Of a DNA stretch of 64,000 bases, positions 34,109-42,963 are shown piece after piece. The DNA is taken from positions 372,001 through 436,000 of the forward strand of contig NZ_VORW01000002.1 in NCBI RefSeq assembly GCF_007997215.1, given 5' to 3'. The translations under genes and the position numbers were made by a program. How positions within the stretch are numbered: position 1 is the stretch's first letter; every line of letters starts with the position of its first letter. This stretch comes from Algoriphagus aquimarinus. GTDB lineage: Bacteria; Bacteroidota; Bacteroidia; Cytophagales; Cyclobacteriaceae. Under the pieces are notes generated by a model that saw nothing but the letters and a program-made list of their open reading frames with translations, ran no database searches and was not told the DNA's origin.

Positions 34109-34396
34109 CTAATAACGATCCAGATCACGGACATTTTCCTTCTCGAAGTTCTTTTTCAAAGCTTCGGTCAGATCCACACCTGTCTGATTGGTAAGACAAA
34201 TCAAAACCCAAAGCACATCAGCCATTTGATCGCCCAGGTCTTTTCGGTTGTTCGATTCTTTGAAGGATTGTTCTCCATAAGTTCTCGACATAATCCGAGC
34301 GAGCTCCCCTACTTCCTCCATCAGGATCGTCATATCCTGATAAAGTAAGTACTGAGGCAAATCTATCATTGTCTCAGTGTTCGCTAGAAATTGCAA
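34109..34396 (-). CDS. MazG-like nucleotide pyrophosphohydrolase, shortened N-terminus
   Basis: A 95-residue protein with the MazG catalytic helices: ILMEEVGELARIMSRTYGEQSF (ExxE) and KDLGDQMADVLWVLICLTNQTGVDL (ExxD-type, here D-Q-x-x-D). Close relatives are usually about 110 residues and start with an extra helix (YFSELTN...) that is absent or replaced here. The start is uncertain: a TTG at 34396 or an ATG at 34369. It may be a 5'-truncated gene, perhaps linked to the rearrangement next door, or a short active form. Confidence 0.7.
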   Translation of the reverse strand: MQFLANTETMIDLPQYLLYQDMTILMEEVGELARIMSRTYGEQSFKESNNRKDLGDQMADVLWVLICLTNQTGVDLTEALKKNFEKENVRDLDRY

Positions 34397-34739
34397 AGAA
34401 AAAGGAGGTCTGCAGTATTGCTTCTCTGATTTTGGAAATCTTACAATACGATATTGAAAATCTGGGAAATGTTTTAGTACAATATTATTTGTTAGGGATT
34501 CCTTAGGGGAGTGGTGATTTTTATAGATAATTTACCTTGAGATGCTGAAGTTCTTTATGATCGGAAATACAATAGTTATGGGATAGAGCATCTTATGAGA
34601 CTTTCTCATGGCTTTAAGTACTCTTCAATAATTATCTTTTTTGAATGGTAGAATTCAATAAACAATAGCTACAGGAATGTGTTAGGTTTTAGATTAAACA
34701 AAGCACCCTAATCGGCTTATTTACTTAGAATATGAATTC
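34397..34739. other. Gene-free stretch upstream of the FAD oxidoreductase gene
   Basis: I see no gene, RNA or repeat in this AT-rich interval. It should hold the promoters of the MazG-like and oxidoreductase genes, which are divergent. Confidence 0.5.
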
Positions 34740-35990
34740 ATGAAAGATCAAAAAATATATATTATCGGTGCTGGTGTAGCAGGCTTGGTTGCTGCAATAG
34801 AATTGGAGAAAGCTGGGTACTCGCCGGTGATTTTGGAAGGAAGTCAAGGGATTGGTGGTCGCATGAAAACTGATGAAGTGGATGGTTTCCTCTTGGATCA
34901 TGGCTTTCAGGTACTATTAACAGCCTATCCCGAAGCAAGAAAGTATCTGGATTTTGCGGCTTTAAATCTTAAGTATTTCGAGCCAGGAGCAATAATATTT
35001 GGACCTACCGATACTTTCATAGTTTCTGATCCCCTCCGAAACCCGCTTAAAGTGGTGAACATGGCATTTTCACATGTAGGTAGTTTTTTTGACAAGGTGA
35101 AAATATTTAGCCTTACTCAGTTGCTCAAGAAAAAGAGCTTGGAAGAAATATTCAATGAACCTTCCATTCCTACCTATCAGTATTTGAAGGAGTATGGTTT
35201 CACAGAGCAGATTATTACTAATTTTTTCAAGCCATTTTTTCGCGGGATATTCTTGGAAAAAGATCTGAAAACTTCCTCCAGAATGTTCGAGTTTACCTTC
35301 AAAATGTTTTCGGAGGGAATGGGAGCGATACCTTCAAATGGTATGATCGAGATTCCAAAAATGCTCAAGAAGCGTTTGTACTCAACAGAGTTCTTATTCA
35401 ATACTAAAGTAAAAGCCATTCAAGGAACACAGATTGATTTGGAAAATGGAGAGCGTATTCAAGCTGATCGCATAATCATCGCGACACAGCCAGATAAGTT
35501 TATGGCGCAATTGGATGGTCAATTTTCTCAGCCTAAGTCAGTAATCACTCTTTATTTTTCCTTACATAAATCATTCGTGAATAGAGCGATGTTAGGTCTG
35601 ATACCTGGAGAAAACCATCTGATCAATAACTTGGTGTTTATGAGTGATGTTTCACCTGCATATTCCAAAAATGGAAGAGCATTGCTTTCTGTATCAATCT
35701 TAGCAACTGATCTGAAAGAGAAAGAGTTGATTAAAGCCGTGCAGTTAGAGTTGGAAACACTTTCCCGTATCAATGCGGAGTACTTCAAATTTGTAAAGTC
35801 TTATTATATCAACTATGCTATTCCTACGGTTGACGATGTGAAGGGTACTATTCCATTTACGGAGTGTAAGATTTCTGATCAGGTATTCTTGGCGGGTGAT
35901 TACCTATTGAACGGTTCGATAAATGCAGCAATGGCTTCAGGAAGAATAGCGGCCGAGGCTGTGGTGCATAGCTACATGCCAGTTTATTAA
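34740..35990 (+). CDS. FAD-dependent amine-oxidase-like oxidoreductase
   Basis: A 416-residue flavoprotein of the phytoene desaturase/protoporphyrinogen oxidase-like superfamily. The N-terminal dinucleotide motif is IIGAGVAGLVAAIELEKAGYSPVILEG with GGRMKT after it. The C-terminal FAD segment is VFLAGDYLLNGSINAAMASGRIAAEAV. Between them lies a substrate domain with a membrane-associating helical segment. The order and length fit NAD(P)/FAD oxidoreductases of unknown substrate. It is a single gene. Confidence 0.88.
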   Translation: MKDQKIYIIGAGVAGLVAAIELEKAGYSPVILEGSQGIGGRMKTDEVDGFLLDHGFQVLLTAYPEARKYLDFAALNLKYFEPGAIIFGPTDTFIVSDPLRNPLKVVNMAFSHVGSFFDKVKIFSLTQLLKKKSLEEIFNEPSIPTYQYLKEYGFTEQIITNFFKPFFRGIFLEKDLKTSSRMFEFTFKMFSEGMGAIPSNGMIEIPKMLKKRLYSTEFLFNTKVKAIQGTQIDLENGERIQADRIIIATQPDKFMAQLDGQFSQPKSVITLYFSLHKSFVNRAMLGLIPGENHLINNLVFMSDVSPAYSKNGRALLSVSILATDLKEKELIKAVQLELETLSRINAEYFKFVKSYYINYAIPTVDDVKGTIPFTECKISDQVFLAGDYLLNGSINAAMASGRIAAEAVVHSYMPVY

Positions 35991-36065
35991 GGTTTTTGAC
36001 GCGTAGAATCTAATTGGGCCTAGCCAATTTCCTCGGCTACTGAAATTTTCCATTAACTTCGCGGC

Positions 36066-36407
36066 ATGGAAAATATACCTCCTTGCCCCGCATGTAACTC
36101 GCCTTATGGCTACGAATTGGATGAAAAGCTAATCTGCCCAGAGTGCGGTTTTGAATGGACTCATGGCGAAGTTCAAGAAGAAGTAGCTGAAGGACTAGTA
36201 GTTAAAGATGCGAATGGAACTGTACTGGCTGATGGTGATGCGGTGACTATAGTCAAGGATTTGCCGGTAAAAGGAGCTCCAAAACCAATCAAAGCAGGTA
36301 CAAAAGTAAAGAGTATTCGCCTAGTAGAGGGTGATCACAACATCGACTGTAAGATCGACGGTTTTGGTTCTATGGCGCTGAAGAGTGAGTTTGTGAAGAA
36401 AGCTTAA
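36066..36407 (+). CDS. yjdM: PhnA/YjdM-family zinc-ribbon protein
   Basis: A 113-residue protein. The N-terminus is a zinc ribbon with two CxxC pairs ([25 protein letters not shown]). The C-terminal domain is a small beta-barrel with the conserved [25 protein letters not shown] and [13 protein letters not shown] segments. The old name PhnA is misleading, since no phosphonate activity is established. Role unknown. Confidence 0.94.
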   Translation: MENIPPCPACNSPYGYELDEKLICPECGFEWTHGEVQEEVAEGLVVKDANGTVLADGDAVTIVKDLPVKGAPKPIKAGTKVKSIRLVEGDHNIDCKIDGFGSMALKSEFVKKA

Positions 36408-36417
36408 TCCAAATAAA

Positions 36418-36471
36418 AAGTTTGAATTACGAAGTAGGAATTTTATAGCTCGTACCTCGTATTTCAAACTT
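36418..36471. terminator. Terminator between yjdM and the ThuA gene
   Basis: A 19-bp stem with two mismatches joins AAGTTTGAATTACGAAGTA (36418-36436) and TACCTCGTATTTCAAACTT (36453-36471). It is followed by T-rich sequence on the plus strand and a shorter T run on the minus strand, so it can serve both convergent genes. Confidence 0.8.
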
Positions 36472-36488
36472 CTCTTTTTTAATTTTTT

Positions 36489-37415
36489 TTACTTACCAAT
36501 CGGTGTTTCATCCACTTTTAAATCTCCAGCTACATACTGAAGTGCATCCAAGAAATAGGCAAGAATAGCAGCATTTTCAAAGCTTTGCGCATTGTGAGAA
36601 GTAGAAATGTACATCGCTCTTCCTTTGCCGTCTTTTCTGATCCAAGACACATAAGTTTTGCCTGAAGTTTTCTCCTGACCCTTTCTCTGACCTTCGATCT
36701 CAGCATTGTTGAAATATGTCAATGGATGGAAATCCAATTCATCATATGCATTCTTGTAGAAGTAAGGCTCGTCCACGTGATTATAACCATCAGCTGGAAG
36801 TGATTTAGTCAATGGATGAGTAGGATCTTCAATTCTTACTTGGAATGCTTGCTGTTTCGTATGATAATCGAAGCTACCACCTGTTAGTTTGGAGAACTCC
36901 ATAGAGTTATTAAGCATGGTATCACCGCCGTGAACAAGCAGGATTCCTCCTCCTTTTTTCACATATTCTATGATGTTGTTCTCCAATTTATTTGCTTGAG
37001 CCCATACTGTAGCGCTATCCAATGAAGCATCTTCACTGATCTTATCGACGAATAAGTTTCTGTATTCAGGCTTGGAATTAGTATTGTTAAAAACGACTGC
37101 GTCAAATTCCTTGAGTTTGTCTTTTTCCATCATAGCGATGTCCGTACTGGTAGTCACATCGAATGTCCCGCTTTTGTCAGAAATAATCTGAATCATCGCT
37201 TGCGTGTGGGGATTCACCCAATGCCAGAAGCCTGTATGCATTGAGAAGACAAGGATTTTCTTTTTCTTTTTAAATGGAAAATTGGCCTTTTCTGGAGCTA
37301 GTTCACTGATTTTGTCTTTCCAGGCTTGATCCAACGGAATCTCTTTTGGGTTTTGTGCAAGAGCAATATTGACACTGGCTAGGAAAACGATTCCGTAGAT
37401 AATAATCTTCTTCAT
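36489..37415 (-). CDS. Secreted ThuA-like (trehalose utilisation) protein
   Basis: A 308-residue exported protein (signal about 1-20, VFLASVNIALAQ) with a ThuA domain of the class-I glutamine-amidotransferase-like fold: KILVFSMHTGFWHW, VTTSTDI, EFDAVVFNNTN, IIEYVKKGGGILLVHGGDT, FSKLTGGSFDYH and KGRAMYISTSHN. It lacks the catalytic Cys of true amidotransferases. ThuA proteins are tied to 3-keto-disaccharide metabolism through the ThuAB trehalose system. It is divergent from the PmoA-like gene at 37496 and close to two Gfo/Idh/MocA genes, which supports that role. Confidence 0.88.
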   Translation of the reverse strand: MKKIIIYGIVFLASVNIALAQNPKEIPLDQAWKDKISELAPEKANFPFKKKKKILVFSMHTGFWHWVNPHTQAMIQIISDKSGTFDVTTSTDIAMMEKDKLKEFDAVVFNNTNSKPEYRNLFVDKISEDASLDSATVWAQANKLENNIIEYVKKGGGILLVHGGDTMLNNSMEFSKLTGGSFDYHTKQQAFQVRIEDPTHPLTKSLPADGYNHVDEPYFYKNAYDELDFHPLTYFNNAEIEGQRKGQEKTSGKTYVSWIRKDGKGRAMYISTSHNAQSFENAAILAYFLDALQYVAGDLKVDETPIGK

Positions 37416-37495
37416 GAGGTAATTGGATGAATGGGTTAATCGATAATTTAGAATTCTATATCTTTAAAATTCAATCCCAATAACCTGATTTTTAT

Positions 37496-38464
37496 ATGAT
37501 ATTCAAAAGAATTTTCTGTGTACCAGCGATTTACCTATGTTTAATGGGGGTCGCTTATGGGCAAAAAGTAGAGTTAAAAGAGACAACTAACGGAATTGAT
37601 TTCGTGATTGGTAATCAGTCTGTTCTGACTTATCAAACGGCTACTGAAGACGTACCTGAAGGCATTAAAAAAGATTTTGCAAAATCCGGATTTATACACC
37701 CATTAAAATCCCCATCAGGACAAGTTCTCACTAGAATCCAGCCAAAAGACCATTATCATCACTATGGAATTTGGGGTCCATGGACCCGTGCTACCATCAG
37801 TGGGAGAGAAGTTGATTTCTGGAATCTAGGAGATGGAAAGGGGAGAGTTGACTTTTCCCATGTGCTTTCTAAAAAAGAAGCAGGTGGAGCAGCTGAACTT
37901 AATGTGAGACAAAATCACATTGACCTTAAAGCTCCAGAGTCTGAGCGTTTAGCTATTGCTGAAGATCTTCGCATCAAAGTAAAACCGGCTGACAAAGGTC
38001 GATATATGGTGGATTATACAAGTACCATTGAGACTAAAATACCAGGAGGGATCCTTCTCGATGATTATCGCTATGGAGGTGGAATAGGATTCCGTGCCAC
38101 TGAAAGATGGGGGAAAGATAATAGTACCGTTCTCACTTCAGAAGGGGATCAAAGAAAGACAGCAGACGGTACCAACGCCAAATGGGTCATCGTACAAGGT
38201 GAAACAGATGATGCATCTGGAGAAAGTGGTATTTTGTTTCTAAGTCACAACACCAATAAATCCCACCCTGAGCCACTTCGTGTTTGGCCGGAAGATCAAT
38301 ATGAGGGAGAAAGTAATATGTTTGTTGAATTCACGCCGATCAGACATGAGTCTTGGGAGATAAAGCCTAATCAACGCTACACGCTAAAATACCGGATGAT
38401 TGTCTATGACGGTAAGATGACCGCAGATGAAGCAGAGTCCTATTGGAGAGCATTTGTAAAATAG
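37496..38464 (+). CDS. Secreted PmoA-family protein (DUF6807-like)
   Basis: A 322-residue exported protein with a signal peptide ending near YGQ at residue 23. The mature part carries the family's conserved segment KDHYHHYGIWGPWT and the GFRATERWG, GILFLSHNTN and PEPLRVWPEDQYEGESNMFVEF stretches. Despite the name it is not methane monooxygenase. Such proteins are often encoded with Gfo/Idh/MocA and ThuA genes, as here. Function unknown. Confidence 0.82.
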   Translation: MIFKRIFCVPAIYLCLMGVAYGQKVELKETTNGIDFVIGNQSVLTYQTATEDVPEGIKKDFAKSGFIHPLKSPSGQVLTRIQPKDHYHHYGIWGPWTRATISGREVDFWNLGDGKGRVDFSHVLSKKEAGGAAELNVRQNHIDLKAPESERLAIAEDLRIKVKPADKGRYMVDYTSTIETKIPGGILLDDYRYGGGIGFRATERWGKDNSTVLTSEGDQRKTADGTNAKWVIVQGETDDASGESGILFLSHNTNKSHPEPLRVWPEDQYEGESNMFVEFTPIRHESWEIKPNQRYTLKYRMIVYDGKMTADEAESYWRAFVK

Positions 38465-38565
38465 TTCTGACACTAAATAGCGCAGCCCTTATTCCTAGTA
38501 TTGATTTGCGCATGTGTTACCAAGAAAAAATAACAATAAAACCGCACTAGTAACCCCTATCAACT

Positions 38566-39936
38566 ATGAAAAGAAGAGAATTTATTAAGAACAGCGCCCT
38601 AGCTAGTGCAGTAATCGGATTTCCTACGATTGTTCCGGCTTCAGTTTTCGGAAAAAATGCACCTAGTAATAAAATCAATATAGGTCAAATTGGTTGTGGT
38701 AGAATAGCTCGTGAACATGATTTACCAGGTGTGTTGCGCCATGATGTGGCGCGAATTATTGCTGTATCAGATTTGGATAGTAACCGTATGGCTGACGGTA
38801 AAAAGCTAGTGGAAGATTACTACACCAAAAAAATGGGTAAAGCATACCTTGACGTAACTCAATACGGAGACTACAAGGATATGCTTCAGAATAAGGATAT
38901 AGATGCAATCGTAATAAGTACCCCGGATCACTGGCATTCCCAGCCAGCCATGGAGGCTTCCTTGGCAGGTAAGCATGTCTACGTGCAAAAGCCAACTTCC
39001 TTGACTATTCGAGAAGGTAGACAACTAGTAGATGCTGTGAAAAAATCTGGAACTGTACTACAATTGGGTACACAGCAAAGATCCAGTGAGCAATTTAGAA
39101 TCGCTGCAGAACTAGTAAGAAATGGTAGAATTGGAAGACTTCACACAGTGAAAGTTGGTCTTCCTGGAGATCCAGCAGGACCTGAAGCTGCCGCAATGCC
39201 AATTCCTTCAAATTTGAATTACGACATGTGGTTGGGGTCAACTCCAGAAGTACCTTACACTGAAATAGGTGTTCATCCAGCTACAGGCTATGGCAGACCA
39301 GGTTGGTTGAGAAGAGAGCAGTTTGGTGCAGGGATGATCACTGGCTGGGGTCAGCATCATTACGATTCTGCAGCTTGGGGAATGGATACAGAATTGACTG
39401 GTCCGCGATATATTCAAGCCGTAGCTGAGTTTCCACAATCAGGACTTTGGGATGTCCATGGGGATTTCATGGCTAAAGCTGAATACGACAATGGCATCAC
39501 CATGTATACTAGTGGTGGTTATCCAAATGGTATCCGCTACGAAGGTACAGAAGGATGGATTTGGGTGTCTCGTGGTAGTTATGTAGCTTCTTCTTCTGAT
39601 CCAGTAGCCCAAGGAAATAGCGCCAAAGCGTTAGACGCTTCTGATCCTAAGATCTTGCAATCGGTGATTGGTCCTGACGAAATTCAGTTGATAAGAAGTG
39701 ATGAGCATCATGGCAACTGGCTTGGAGCTATTCAGGGTAATAATGAATTGCTTTCTCCGGTAGAAATTGGTCATCGCTCTTGTTCTGTTTGTTTGCTTAC
39801 TCATATCTCTATGAAGTTGGGTAGAAAGCTAGAGTGGGATGCTAAAGCGGAGAAATTCATTAACGATGCCGAAGCAAACTCAATGTTGGAAAGACCACAG
39901 AGAGCACCTTATGGTACTAATTATGTGAAAGTTTAA
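38566..39936 (+). CDS. Tat-exported Gfo/Idh/MocA-family oxidoreductase
   Basis: A 456-residue periplasmic sugar dehydrogenase. The Tat motif is KRREFIKNSALAS. The Rossmann fold has INIGQIGCGRIAREH, then IVISTPDHWHSQPAMEAS and VYVQKPTSLT. The usual catalytic Lys motif of the family is EKP; here it is QKP, which keeps the Lys but changes the preceding acid. The C-terminal half includes MITGWGQHHYDSAAWGM. It is followed 12 bases later by a second Gfo-type gene with a TTG start, so the two are likely cotranscribed. Together with ThuA and PmoA-like genes it forms a second glycoside-oxidation group. Confidence 0.92.
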   Translation: MKRREFIKNSALASAVIGFPTIVPASVFGKNAPSNKINIGQIGCGRIAREHDLPGVLRHDVARIIAVSDLDSNRMADGKKLVEDYYTKKMGKAYLDVTQYGDYKDMLQNKDIDAIVISTPDHWHSQPAMEASLAGKHVYVQKPTSLTIREGRQLVDAVKKSGTVLQLGTQQRSSEQFRIAAELVRNGRIGRLHTVKVGLPGDPAGPEAAAMPIPSNLNYDMWLGSTPEVPYTEIGVHPATGYGRPGWLRREQFGAGMITGWGQHHYDSAAWGMDTELTGPRYIQAVAEFPQSGLWDVHGDFMAKAEYDNGITMYTSGGYPNGIRYEGTEGWIWVSRGSYVASSSDPVAQGNSAKALDASDPKILQSVIGPDEIQLIRSDEHHGNWLGAIQGNNELLSPVEIGHRSCSVCLLTHISMKLGRKLEWDAKAEKFINDAEANSMLERPQRAPYGTNYVKV

Positions 39937-39948
39937 TTATAAATTATT

Positions 39949-41319
39949 TTGAAAAATACTACTCTAGTAGCTATTGCAGCAGGAATATTATTTTCCTGCG
40001 AAAATAAAGAAAGCGTGAGTCAAGCAACTGAATCAACTTCTGAGATCACGATTATGTCCTTGGATCCGGGGCATTTTCACGCAGGCCTGATTCACAAATC
40101 CATGTATCCACAAGTAGATTCTACCGTCTACGTTTTTGCGCCTGAAGGAGCAGAACTGAAGGACTATATGAATCGCCTTGCTGGCTACAATAATCGTGAA
40201 GTAGAGCCTACTGCCTGGAATTTGCAGGTGAGCACTGGTGATGATTATTTGGAGAAAATGATCTCTACCAAGCCTGGAAATGTAATGATGGTAGCAGGTA
40301 AGAATGATCGAAAGATTGATTATATCTCTGCCGCCATTTCTAATGGAATCAACGTCTATGCTGATAAGCCTTTGGTGATTAATAAAAGTGGGTTTCAGAA
40401 GTTGGTAAAGACTTTTGAAGAAGCTGGCAAAAAGGATCTGCTGCTTTACGATATCATGACTGAGCGTTTTGAGATCAGTACTATATTGCAGAAGGAGCTT
40501 TCTATGGTTCCTGACGTTTTCGGAGAATTGGAAAAAGGAACCCTTGAGAATCCTGCGATTACTAAAGAGTCTGTGCATCACTTCTTCAAGTATGTCTCTG
40601 GAAATCCCTTGATCAGACCAGATTGGTTCTTTGATACGGATATAGAAGGAACAGGTATCGTGGATGTGACTACTCACTTGGTGGATTTGATCCAGTGGGA
40701 GGCTTTTCCAGGCGTCACACTAGACACAGCTGATGTGCAGATGCAGACGGCAAGGCTTTGGTCTACAGATCTGGATTTGGATCAATTTAAGCTCGTAACT
40801 GGCGAGGCTGAGTTTCCTGAGTTTCTGCAGAAAAACGTATCGGATAATAAGCTCAGCGTCAACAGTAACGGTGAGATGAATTATACCCTGAAAGGAGTTC
40901 ATTCCAAAGTAAGTGTGATCTGGAATTATCAGGCACCGGAAGGAGCTGCGGATACACATTATAGCCTGATGCGTGGCACAAAGGCGAATCTGATTATTCA
41001 GCAGGGTGCTGCAGAGAAATATGTCGCTACTTTATATGTAGAGCTTTTGGATGGACAGGACGAAGCATTGAATAGCCTTGTGAAGGAGAAACTTCAAGGT
41101 CGTTTTCCAGGTTTGGATTTAGAGAAAATCAGTACTGGAAAATACAAAGTGATTATCCCAGCAACCTATCACAATGGCCATGAAGCTCATTTTGCTCAGG
41201 TCACTGAGAAGTATTTGGAGTATTTCACCAAAAAGAATATGCCTTCTTGGGAGGTTCCAAATATGATAGTAAAGTATTTTACTACTACAGAAGCTTTAGT
41301 AAAAGCTGAAGAAAACTAA
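39949..41319 (+). CDS. Gfo/Idh/MocA-like lipoprotein with special C-terminal domain
   Basis: A 456-residue protein starting with TTG at 39949 (residues MKNTTLVAIAAGILFSC). The lipobox GILFSC puts Cys at 17. The fold is the oxidoreductase type: IMSLDPGHFHAGL, MMVAGKNDRKIDYISAAISNGINVYADKPLVIN (DKP in place of EKP). After this comes a long C-terminal part with SVHHFFKYVSGNPLIRPDWFFDTDIEGTGIVDVTTHLVDL and a histidine-rich end. Family annotation is usually oxidoreductase with a C-terminal domain of unknown role. It is a lipoprotein partner of the Tat-exported gene upstream. Confidence 0.85.
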   Translation: MKNTTLVAIAAGILFSCENKESVSQATESTSEITIMSLDPGHFHAGLIHKSMYPQVDSTVYVFAPEGAELKDYMNRLAGYNNREVEPTAWNLQVSTGDDYLEKMISTKPGNVMMVAGKNDRKIDYISAAISNGINVYADKPLVINKSGFQKLVKTFEEAGKKDLLLYDIMTERFEISTILQKELSMVPDVFGELEKGTLENPAITKESVHHFFKYVSGNPLIRPDWFFDTDIEGTGIVDVTTHLVDLIQWEAFPGVTLDTADVQMQTARLWSTDLDLDQFKLVTGEAEFPEFLQKNVSDNKLSVNSNGEMNYTLKGVHSKVSVIWNYQAPEGAADTHYSLMRGTKANLIIQQGAAEKYVATLYVELLDGQDEALNSLVKEKLQGRFPGLDLEKISTGKYKVIIPATYHNGHEAHFAQVTEKYLEYFTKKNMPSWEVPNMIVKYFTTTEALVKAEEN

Positions 41320-41373
41320 GGTTATCCTAAACATGAACACCAATTAATAGGTTGGTTAGTTAAGCTATTACTT

Positions 41374-42780
41374 ATGGAATTAACTGATCAACCTATTTCT
41401 TTGTCTAAACCAACTGTAGCCATAGCAGGTGCGGGAGGATATGTGGGCCGTTGGTTCATTCATCATTTTCGCCACAAATACAATATCGTTGCCTTAAGTA
41501 GAAGCAAGGTCAAGGATAATCCATATCCGGAAGTGACTTGGAAACAGGTAGAATTGTATTCAATATCCAGTACGGTTGAGGTTTTGAAAGGAGTGGATGT
41601 AGCAATTTATTTAGTGCATTCTATGAATGCGTCTACTCGTTTGAATCAAGGAAGTTTTGAGGATACTGATTTACTTTTAGCGGATAATTTTAGTCGTGCT
41701 GCGCATATAAATAATGTAAAGCAGATTATTTATCTGGGTGGTCTTTTGCCCAAGGAAACTGGTGAAAGTCTATCCAGACATTTGAAAAGTCGCTTGGAAG
41801 TAGAGCAAACCTTAGGAGCTCGATCCGCCAAGCTTACTGCTATTCGTGCTTCAATCATCGTAGGTCCTGGTGGTTCCTCTTTTGATATGATTAAGAATCT
41901 GGTAAAAAACCTACCGGTTCTTATGTGCCCGCAGTGGACTGAGTCTTTGACTCAGCCAATCTCACTTCGGGATACTTTGGATATTATTGATACCTGTGTT
42001 GGTAATGAAAATGTATTTGGGAAGGCAATAGAAATAGGAAATCCCGAAGTGATTTCTTACAGAAATATGCTGGAAGTCACAGCCAAAGAGTTGGGTAAAA
42101 AGAGATTGGTTTTTTCCGTTCCAGTCTTCTCTTTAGGGCTTTCCAAGCTCTGGGTCGGTTTTTTTGGTGAATCCCCACCTCAATTGGTTTCTCCATTAGT
42201 GGAAAGTTTAAAGCATACTTTGACGGTGTCAGAGGAATTGAAGTTCAAGGAAAAGCCTATTGATTACCTATCCTATGAGGAGTCAGTAAGAGCAGCACTT
42301 GATTCAGATATCGAACTGAAAAATCCAAGTTTTTATCCTTTGGAAAAAGTCAAGAATACGGTTCGCAGTATTCAGCGTATGCCAAATCCTCATGGAGACT
42401 CTGCGACTTGGGTTGCACATAGATACAACATCTGGCTTCCTACATTTTTCAAGTTTTGGATCAATGGAAAAATGATGGATAGTGGAGAAATTGCTTTTTT
42501 TCTCCTCTGGAGTAAAAAGCCAATGCTACAGCTGACGCTCATCCCTGATAGAAGCGAGGTAAATCGTCAGTTGTTTTACATATCCGGAGGCTGGCTTGTG
42601 CAGAGATTTGATCATGGTTGGTTGGAGTTTCGTGGAGTATTGGACAATAGATATATTATTTCAGCCATCCATGAGTTTGTGCCAAGATTACCTTGGCTTA
42701 TCTATGTAAATACCCAGGCTAAAATTCACCTTTGGGTAATGAATAGATTTAAGAAATATTTGGAGAATCGAGTGAACTAA
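41374..42780 (+). CDS. NAD(P)-binding epimerase-like protein with DUF2867
   Basis: A 468-residue protein. Residues about 10-300 are an NAD(P)H-binding Rossmann domain of the extended SDR type (VAIAGAGGYVGRWFIHHF, IIYLGGLLPKETGESLSRHLKSR). The last 140 residues (ATWVAHRYNIWLPTFFKFW, KPMLQLTLIPDRSEVNRQLFYISGGWL) match DUF2867, a lipid/sterol-binding-like domain. This two-domain layout is widespread in Bacteroidota. The substrate is unknown. It is a single gene downstream of the Gfo pair. Confidence 0.88.
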   Translation: MELTDQPISLSKPTVAIAGAGGYVGRWFIHHFRHKYNIVALSRSKVKDNPYPEVTWKQVELYSISSTVEVLKGVDVAIYLVHSMNASTRLNQGSFEDTDLLLADNFSRAAHINNVKQIIYLGGLLPKETGESLSRHLKSRLEVEQTLGARSAKLTAIRASIIVGPGGSSFDMIKNLVKNLPVLMCPQWTESLTQPISLRDTLDIIDTCVGNENVFGKAIEIGNPEVISYRNMLEVTAKELGKKRLVFSVPVFSLGLSKLWVGFFGESPPQLVSPLVESLKHTLTVSEELKFKEKPIDYLSYEESVRAALDSDIELKNPSFYPLEKVKNTVRSIQRMPNPHGDSATWVAHRYNIWLPTFFKFWINGKMMDSGEIAFFLLWSKKPMLQLTLIPDRSEVNRQLFYISGGWLVQRFDHGWLEFRGVLDNRYIISAIHEFVPRLPWLIYVNTQAKIHLWVMNRFKKYLENRVN

Positions 42781-42837
42781 GAACAGGGTTATTTGCTTTA
42801 TATTAAACTCATACCAAAAATCTAAATTTTTAAAAAC

Positions 42838-42955
42838 ATGAAATCGAGCCTGCATGAGGCAGACAGGCATGACTCAGGACTCATACACGGGAATTATTAT
42901 TTAGCATGCGAGATTCCTCGCGATGGTTATCGAGATGGCCTTTAAAAAACAAATT
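42838..42955 (-). repeat. Dispersed intergenic repeat, reverse orientation
   Basis: The reverse complement reads GTTTTTTAAAGGCCATCTCG, then a hairpin (CTCGATAACCATCGCGAG), GGAATCTCGCATGCTAAAT and, after a variable part, GCTCGATTTCAT. The same order of blocks occurs at 10557, 10755 and 61370 on the other strand. It lies between the DUF2867 gene and the aldo/keto reductase. Confidence 0.8.
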
Positions 42956-42963
42956 TTAAACAT

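Noticed and set aside
40033..40677. A 214-residue open frame on the minus strand
   Set aside because: It lies fully inside the Gfo/Idh-type lipoprotein gene, has no recognisable motif, and reads like the shadow of the coding strand.
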